A DNA stretch of 64,000 nucleotides from Elgaria multicarinata webbii. Taxonomy: Eukaryota; Chordata; Lepidosauria; Squamata; Anguidae. The position numbers and the translations under genes were made by a program. The notes under the pieces are model-generated. The model worked only from the letters and a program-made list of their open reading frames with translations. It had not been told where the DNA came from and searched no databases. Location of the stretch: positions 139,037,197-139,101,196 of the forward strand of contig NC_086173.1 of NCBI RefSeq assembly GCF_023053635.1, read 5' to 3'. This document shows, in pieces, positions 61,001-64,000 of this stretch. Position 1 is the first letter of the stretch. Every line of letters begins with the position of its first letter.

Positions 61001-62456
61001 GGATAGTGGCATTAATCTGTCCCCCACAAAGGCCTTTCCCCATTTCATAAGGCATTAGATGTAGGGAGATTAATCTGCATTTCCCCAGGCCTTACCCATT
61101 CTGCTCACCCTCTGCAGCCTTCCACTAGGAAAGGGGAGGATTAATCTGTGCCCTCCAAGGACATTTTACTTATCAAACAGACTTCACAAAACTTACAACT
61201 AACATGAAACCCCACAATGACTCTACCTCTAATTGGTAAGTATGTTATTCTTTATATACTATATATTTTTAAAAAATATATATATGCATAAACATTGCGC
61301 ACATCTTGTGCCTCTCAAAACATTTGAAGGTTGTGATCTGTCTGAAACTTTGGCTACCCCTGGAGATAAGACCTTTGTTCTGGTCCAGCAGAGCTGTTCT
61401 TGTTTTAAAGGAGTTCTAAAGGACCTAATCATATGAAGATTCCTTTATGCAATTTCAAAACGCATTACAGATCATAATTCTGCAATCTCCTTTTGGGTGA
61501 GAGAGCCTACTTATATTAAGTATAGCTAAAACATTGCTTTTAAATCAAATGTAAACTTTTAATAAGATGTTTTAGTGATCTGCATATATTTTAAATTTCA
61601 ATACGGAAAATATATTGAAATGAAACTTCAGATTGAATTTAGGAAGGTAGAAGTCAATTGCTCAGCTGTAGCTGGAATTTTAATCAGGATATTCAATGTT
61701 AATTGTCATTACTTCACTTTCACTTAGCAATTCATCAGAAAAACAGGACTGGCAGCACAGCTCCCCCTAGAGGCAATATTTTCCTTAATCTTTGAAAGAA
61801 GAGAACAGTTTATCGTACATATACAGTACCTCTGGAGTTAGTGCAATTCACAAGCCTACATGAACCAGAGATATCAGTTATGCATCAGATATAACTTGGG
61901 AGTCAAGTCTCTTGAAGACAGGAAAGAATACCTAGTCCCCCATCTTTTTTGCCACATTTTTGAAGACTTACAGGAGCCAACTTTTGGTCCTATTGGAAAT
62001 CCCTGTATCTGGGGCATAAAAAAATTGTTTTAAAATTTGCTAATAAGTTTTTTAAAATCCGCATATAATTCTTTCTCCATTGATGAAGACCTTTATGGTG
62101 AAAACACATTTGGGATTTATGTTTGATGTTTGTTCTATGTGGACCATTCTGTTTAAATTTTAAGTGTACATATTTGTTTTAAGATTAAATATATTTTCTA
62201 CGAACACATGCTTTTATTTTTAACAGGCATAGTTATACCAAAATTTGATAGATTGTTTTTACCAGTTTCCTTAAACCTATTTTGCTTTCATAAATGTAAA
62301 CAGGCCTGGGAAAATATTTCAAATTCACAACCATTCATGTCACACTTTTAATTGTGTTTTTCTAACTCCTTGAGGCAGGACAACTTCAGAAACAAGTACT
62401 TACATTTCTTCATGTCTTTTAGCAAGCTGAACTTCTTGTGCTAAATAGGATGCCAT
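42577..62456 (-). CDS. C3orf14: C3orf14 homologue, small protein of unknown function (four coding exons)
   Basis: Read on the minus strand, the coding exons are 62404-62456, 54345-54468, 44835-44909 and 42577-42720. They total 396 nt and encode 131 residues; human C3orf14 is 128. Phases match throughout (2, 0, 0). The protein starts [17 protein letters not shown], continues [18 protein letters not shown], then [10 protein letters not shown]...HPDIVNLE, and ends with [20 protein letters not shown] and a lysine-rich tail. I recall human MTSLFAQEIRLSKRHEE, VSQRLMLLQQMENKLGD, DIEAAEKSLQ and YWASVEEYIPKWEQFLLG at the same places. The charged heptad-like first half suggests a coiled coil; no biochemical role is known to me. 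The gene is convergent with FEZF2, as I recall for human. Introns of 7.9, 9.4 and 2.1 kb are full of repeats. The promoter is not identified and probably lies beyond the window. Confidence 0.92.
43639..43816. mobile_element. MITE related to 6330-6568
   Basis: CTCCTGCAGCTTTAACTGTT GTGATGAAAAGGGA and the end CATATGGTCACCCTA match the element at 6330. The left end (TAGCGTGATCAGATAC) is diverged and the target duplication is not convincing. Confidence 0.65.
44835..44909 (-). CDS. C3orf14: C3orf14 third coding exon (75 bases)
   Basis: This exon has exactly 25 codons between acceptor TGTTGTAG (before 44909) and donor GTAAGT (after 44835). It encodes [10 protein letters not shown]...[11 protein letters not shown], aligning without gaps to the human 25-residue segment DIEAAEKSLQ...PRPEVVSLE. 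It is too short to appear as a long open frame. Confidence 0.92.
45024..45212. mobile_element. MITE with CCTGTTCAGACAGCACG ends
   Basis: The left arm TTGGGCCTGTTCAGACAGCA and the complement of the right arm (TGACCCTGTTCAGATGACAC) are inverted. A second copy sits at 53212-53428, with shared interior CAACCCTTTTGCAGCAAATG. There is no coding capacity. Confidence 0.7.
45304..45470. mobile_element. Possible hAT-like repeat fragment
   Basis: CAGGGGTGTTGATCCTCAGG followed by GGCCAAATCTGGCCCTCCAG resembles the start of hAT/Charlie-type repeats. The right end is not found. Confidence 0.35.
46277..46372. repeat. Palindromic interspersed repeat (same family as 22757)
   Basis: GGTTGTATCCACTGTTAGTC and CATTGGATACAACTCATAGG form inverted ends; the interior ATAGACCCATGGAAATGAAT matches the family. 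Confidence 0.55.
46505..47065 (+). mobile_element. CR1 LINE 3' end (ORF2 C-terminus and 3' UTR)
   Basis: Forward frames show [20 protein letters not shown] and then [11 protein letters not shown] and [14 protein letters not shown], the C-terminal part of CR1 ORF2. The 3' UTR has GGGTTGGATTAGATGGCTTA TAAGCCCTTCCAACTCC. The 8-base tail repeats are lost. Stops interrupt the frame. Confidence 0.8.
47246..47386. mobile_element. 141-bp palindromic MITE, young copy 2
   Basis: Differs from 7755-7895 at only two positions over 141 bases. The same 34-base inverted ends are present. It lies in C3orf14 DNA between exon 3 and exon 2. Confidence 0.8.
47690..48010. promoter_or_regulatory. Candidate conserved noncoding block in C3orf14 intron
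   Basis: Repeat-free stretch with GGTAATTTACAGTTAAGATG ATTCACTATTCGG and SOX-like AACAAAG and ACAAAG motifs. It could be a long-range FEZF2 element or chance. Confidence 0.25.
49697..49862 (-). mobile_element. SINE (GAGAGCCAGTGTGGTTAGTG type)
   Basis: Reverse orientation: TCTCACAACAACCCTGTGAG GTGGGCTAAGCTGAGAGACA, AAGGTCACCCAGTGAGTTTC, then TTGAATCCAGG (B box) and CACACTGGCTGTC (head). Nearly full length, diverged. The middle also resembles MIR-type SINEs. Confidence 0.7.
50632..50692. repeat. (CTGT)n/(TG)n microsatellite
   Basis: About six CTGT units, a short link, then about 15 GT units. Confidence 0.95.
50712..50792. repeat. AAGTAAGT-type interspersed repeat
   Basis: CAATCCTGAGTCTTACTCAG AAACAGGTCTCACTGAATTC and ...GATTGTAGCCC match the family. 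Confidence 0.5.
50800..53170. other. C3orf14 intron sequence without recognised element
   Basis: AT-rich sequence with only short chance frames. A CA run (about 51955-51964) and AAAG run (52755-52770) are minor. No conserved exon of C3orf14 is needed here, since all four coding exons are accounted for. Confidence 0.4.
53181..53535. mobile_element. hAT-like MITE split by another MITE, with 8-bp duplication
   Basis: The outer element begins CAGCAATGGGGAACCTGTGT and ends AAGTTCCCTACCTCTG. It is flanked by ATCTGTAT (53173-53180) and ATCTATAT (53536-53543), 7/8 identical. The two halves are separated at 53211/53429 by the inserted MITE. Confidence 0.8.
53212..53428. mobile_element. MITE (CCTGTTCAGACAACACACTA) nested in hAT element
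   Basis: Inverted ends TTGAGCCTGTTCAGACAACA and complement TTGATCCTGTTCAGACGACA. The interior matches 45024-45212. It lies within the CAGATGTTGG segment of the outer element. The exact target duplication is short or eroded. Confidence 0.75.
54345..54468 (-). CDS. C3orf14: C3orf14 second coding exon
   Basis: This exon has 124 bases, acceptor TTTTGTAG before 54468 and donor GTAAGT after 54345. It encodes [17 protein letters not shown], then a Gln/Glu-rich stretch ending HKRNVALLN. It aligns over its whole length with the human segment VSQRLMLLQQMENKLGD...FKRNLSLLK. Confidence 0.92.
55420..55668 (+). mobile_element. CR1-like LINE 3' UTR (TTCTTATG-tail type)
   Basis: TTGCACTCATCTCCTGCTTG, TTGGCCACTATGTGAACAGA ATGTTGGATCAGATGGGCCC and the tail TTCTTACGTTCTTA. 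The same 3' end appears inside a SINE at 58226. Confidence 0.65.
55690..57090 (+). mobile_element. Decayed CR1-type LINE, EN and following region
   Basis: Forward motifs include a run resembling [18 protein letters not shown] near 56000 and [15 protein letters not shown] near 56310-56350 (endonuclease LGDxN), then [17 protein letters not shown]-like sequence near 56750. These are typical of CR1-clade ORF2. Stops and shifts are frequent. Confidence 0.5.
57137..57215. mobile_element. hAT-like MITE fragment inserted near CR1
   Basis: CAGCCCTTCCCCAACTTGGT GCCCTCCAAAGATGTTGGAC is the start of the short palindromic hAT family; the second half is only partly kept. Confidence 0.5.
57215..57500 (+). 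mobile_element. CR1-type LINE, reverse transcriptase fragment
   Basis: [20 protein letters not shown] is the RT motif NYRPISLTSVPGKxxE. A frame just after contains [14 protein letters not shown], cognate of GFxKGxSxxxxL. Highly decayed. Confidence 0.6.
58026..58118 (-). mobile_element. L2 3' tail only, with (ATTT)n
   Basis: Reverse orientation: CCACGCAGAGAGCTTCAGCT, GTTGAGTGGTATAAAAATGT AATAAATAAATA repeats. Confidence 0.7.
58170..58368 (-). mobile_element. SINE (TAGCTCAGTGGTAGAGCAT type) split by a CR1 tail
   Basis: Reverse orientation: head GGGAACATAGCTCAGTTGTA GGGC at right, then after the insert GCATGCAGAAGGTTCCAGGT TAAATCCTTGGCAG (B box) at left. Confidence 0.7.
58226..58337 (+). mobile_element. 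CR1-like 3' end inserted in SINE
   Basis: GGCCACTGTGTGAACAGAGT GCTGGACTAGATGGACCCTT ... GGCTCTTCTTATG TTCTTATG, a 5'-truncated CR1-like copy with two 8-base tail units. It agrees with 55420-55668. Confidence 0.7.
58830..59010 (+). mobile_element. CR1-type LINE, reverse transcriptase fragment
   Basis: The frames [29 protein letters not shown] match RT motif GFRKGRSxxTNLLEF. It overlaps in content with 57215-57500, so it is a separate copy. Confidence 0.65.
59060..59890 (+). mobile_element. Penelope-like element fragment with GIY-YIG domain
   Basis: Frames show [16 protein letters not shown]...RQQL near 59110, then [29 protein letters not shown] (GIY-YIG nuclease) at 59490-59580, then a region resembling [17 protein letters not shown] to about 59800. 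The order matches the C-terminal half of Penelope-like retroelements. The element is 5' truncated and broken at several points. The tail beyond about 59890 is not delimited. Confidence 0.75.
59900..62395. other. C3orf14 intron sequence, mostly unassigned
   Basis: AT-rich sequence. A GA run lies at about 60787-60812. GATGAAGACCTTTATGGTGA AAACACATTTGGGATTTATG near 62080 resembles noncoding ends of Penelope-like elements, weakly. No other element or gene is recognised. Confidence 0.35.
62404..62456 (-). CDS. C3orf14: C3orf14 first coding exon
   Basis: This exon has 53 coding bases: ATG at 62456-62454, 17 codons ([17 protein letters not shown]) plus two bases, then donor GTAAGT. Upstream, a pyrimidine tract ending AAAAG near 62493 could be the acceptor of this exon, with about 36 bases of 5' UTR. 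The exon is recognised by match to the human N-terminus and by the phase that joins cleanly to the next exon (AT+C, Ile). Confidence 0.88.
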
Positions 62457-63274
62457 CTTTGGTCATATGACTAACACCTCAGTTTTACCACTCTTTTAAA
62501 GAAAAGGAAGAGAAACAAAATTGATTTCTTCAGACATATACAGATACTTCCTAGGAGGATTATTAAAAATAGTGCTAAATGCAAATAAAATGCTGAATTA
62601 GTTGCTTGCCTTCTAACAAGTAAAACCTGTCCAAATTCAGTTATCTAGTCAGCACATTTAGAATTGTACGTGTAGTGCGAATCGAGACCAAGACATGAGT
62701 GTATCACTATATAATAATTTATTTTCCTGTTACTGTTCTTTTGAATGTGTGTGATGTTTTGTATGAGTAGTTGTTAAAAATCTAACTGAAAAGTGTTTAT
62801 AGAAAAAAATGAAACCCGATTCCTAAATATCCACATTGTAGTACTACTCAGCAATCTTTATATCAAAAGGACAATACATATATTGCTAACCACTCCTCAA
62901 AACAGAACCTATTGGATGAAGTTTGCAGATGATGAGCTTAGGCACAAAGCTATTATTATTACTAAACATGCTATAGGTCTTTTTAGTGTATAAATGCTTT
63001 GCAACTTACAATATATGATCAAAAGCATTCATTTTTAAAATGAAAAATGTACTTACATAAATAAGTTACCTAAGTGAATATTCAAATTGTTGTTGCTCTA
63101 CTTCAGAGCATTAATGTTCAGAGTTAGGAGGGGGTACTTTCCATCATTTGGCTGCCCACTACTGGAAACTGGGTGTAGTATCCAAAGGAGAATCCAAAGG
63201 ATACTACCCTTAAAAAAAAACCAAACACCTGAGAGATATTTGGGTAATGGTAAATGTCACTACTCTCTCTCCCA

Positions 63275-63412
63275 CACTAGAGGCATTCAAGAGGCAGCTG
63301 GACAAGCATCTGTCAGGTATTCTTTAGGGTGGATTCCTGCATTGAGCAGGGGGTTAGACTCGATGGCCTTATAGGCCCCTTCCAATTCTACTATTCTATG
63401 ATTCTATGAAAT
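63275..63412 (+). mobile_element. CR1 LINE 3' end with tail units
   Basis: TAGAGGCATTCAAGAGGCAG CTGGACAAGCATCTGTCAGG, GGGTTAGACTCGATGGCCTT and the tail ATTCTATGATTCTATG. Clear, little-diverged CR1 end, the same family as 32092-32650. Confidence 0.9.
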
Positions 63413-63499
63413 AAACCTAAAACTGAGTATTAAACCCAGTTTGGACCCTTACATTTTCAATTTATTCTTTTTTTTCACTCATAAAGCATTCATATTTAG

Positions 63500-63763
63500 A
63501 TGTGCTGTATTCTCTCTCTTGCTTTAGAGTGTATAGTTTGTGGGCAGAGAGGAGTGAAGAGGAGGAGATGCACAGTGGACAGAATATTATGCAAGTATTG
63601 TGCAAAAAAACCCCAAAGGCTTGGTTTATGCATTCCAATTGATTTTGAAAGGTATTTACATGTGCACTTTAAAAAGATAATTACATGTAACCAGTTGCAC
63701 CAGTACACAGATGGGCATATGCCATCAGATGAGCAGCTTATTGAAGCAAGGCAGCATAGATAG
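63500..63763 (+). CDS. piggyBac-like transposase C-terminal Cys-rich fragment or captured exon
   Basis: An open stretch encodes LECIVCGQRGVKRRRCTVDR ILCKYCAKKP and then GLCIPIDFERYLH, ending ...DEQLIEARQHR at TAG 63761-63763. The CxxC ... CxxC ... LCxxxxFExYH pattern is the C-terminal zinc-binding segment of piggyBac-type transposases; the usual second Cys in the PCF motif reads as IDF here. No transposase core is seen upstream. TTGCTTTAG just before 63526 could be a splice acceptor, and AATAAA lies about 125 bases after the stop. It may be a transposon remnant or a terminal exon; the N-terminal limit is uncertain. Confidence 0.45.
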   Translation: MCCILSLALECIVCGQRGVKRRRCTVDRILCKYCAKKPQRLGLCIPIDFERYLHVHFKKIITCNQLHQYTDGHMPSDEQLIEARQHR

Positions 63764-64000
63764 AAAGCATTCATGTATGGATGCACATTTGGATGTGCAT
63801 CAGATTTACCACAATTCCTAATGGTTTACATGCAGACGCTTGCTCCTGCACACAGATCTCATTAATTGGATTGTGATATATCCTTCACTAATAAAGGCAA
63901 ATGTTCCTTGGAACTTTCTCTTCTGTCTTTTTCTTTAAAAGGCACAGTAGGATTTCTGTTTTAATTAGGCAAAGGGGTTTTCCACAATATAGCCAACCTG

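Overview
The window is vertebrate nuclear DNA, most likely from a lizard or other squamate. There are split genes with GT-AG introns, long CpG-rich stretches, very many microsatellites, and a squamate-type repeat mix: L2 and CR1 LINE tails, a Bov-B LINE 3' end, a Penelope-like GIY-YIG fragment, tRNA-derived SINEs and several hAT-type MITE families. I cannot name the species.

Two protein-coding genes can be reconstructed. FEZF2 (plus strand, coding exons between 15747 and 19701) encodes a 510-residue forebrain transcription repressor with an Eh1 motif and six C2H2 zinc fingers. C3orf14 (minus strand, coding exons between 42577 and 62456) encodes a 131-residue small protein of unknown function. 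Its four short exons are spread over 20 kb, two of them too short to show up as long open frames. The two genes are convergent (tail to tail), the arrangement I recall for the human 3p14.2 locus. Both look intact.

Layout: 1-3 kb holds decayed L2 LINE copies. 3-15 kb is the FEZF2 upstream region, with several CpG-rich blocks, microsatellites, a few MITEs and SINEs, and repeat-free homeobox-site-rich stretches near 10.2-10.5 kb and 14.2-14.3 kb. 15.2-20.1 kb is FEZF2 with its CpG island and 3' UTR. 20-31 kb is the downstream flank, with repeat-free stretches at 21.5-22.3 kb and 29.6-30.1 kb that look like regulatory DNA; the latter is rich in SOX- and homeobox-type motifs. 31-42 kb is mainly repeats (CR1, SINE, hAT, L2, Bov-B). 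42.2-62.5 kb is C3orf14, whose long introns hold MITEs, CR1, SINE, L2 and Penelope pieces. 62.5-64 kb ends with a CR1 tail and a short intact frame resembling a piggyBac transposase C-terminus.

I found no CRISPR array, operon, functional tRNA or rRNA gene, or recognisable retroviral copy. I see no wholly new biological system. The points most worth following are the candidate FEZF2 enhancers, the homopolymer-expanded FEZF2 protein, a very young 141-bp MITE family, nested transposon insertions that can be dated relative to each other, and the piggyBac-like terminal frame. All repeat family names come from recalled consensus features and motifs, not from a database search.
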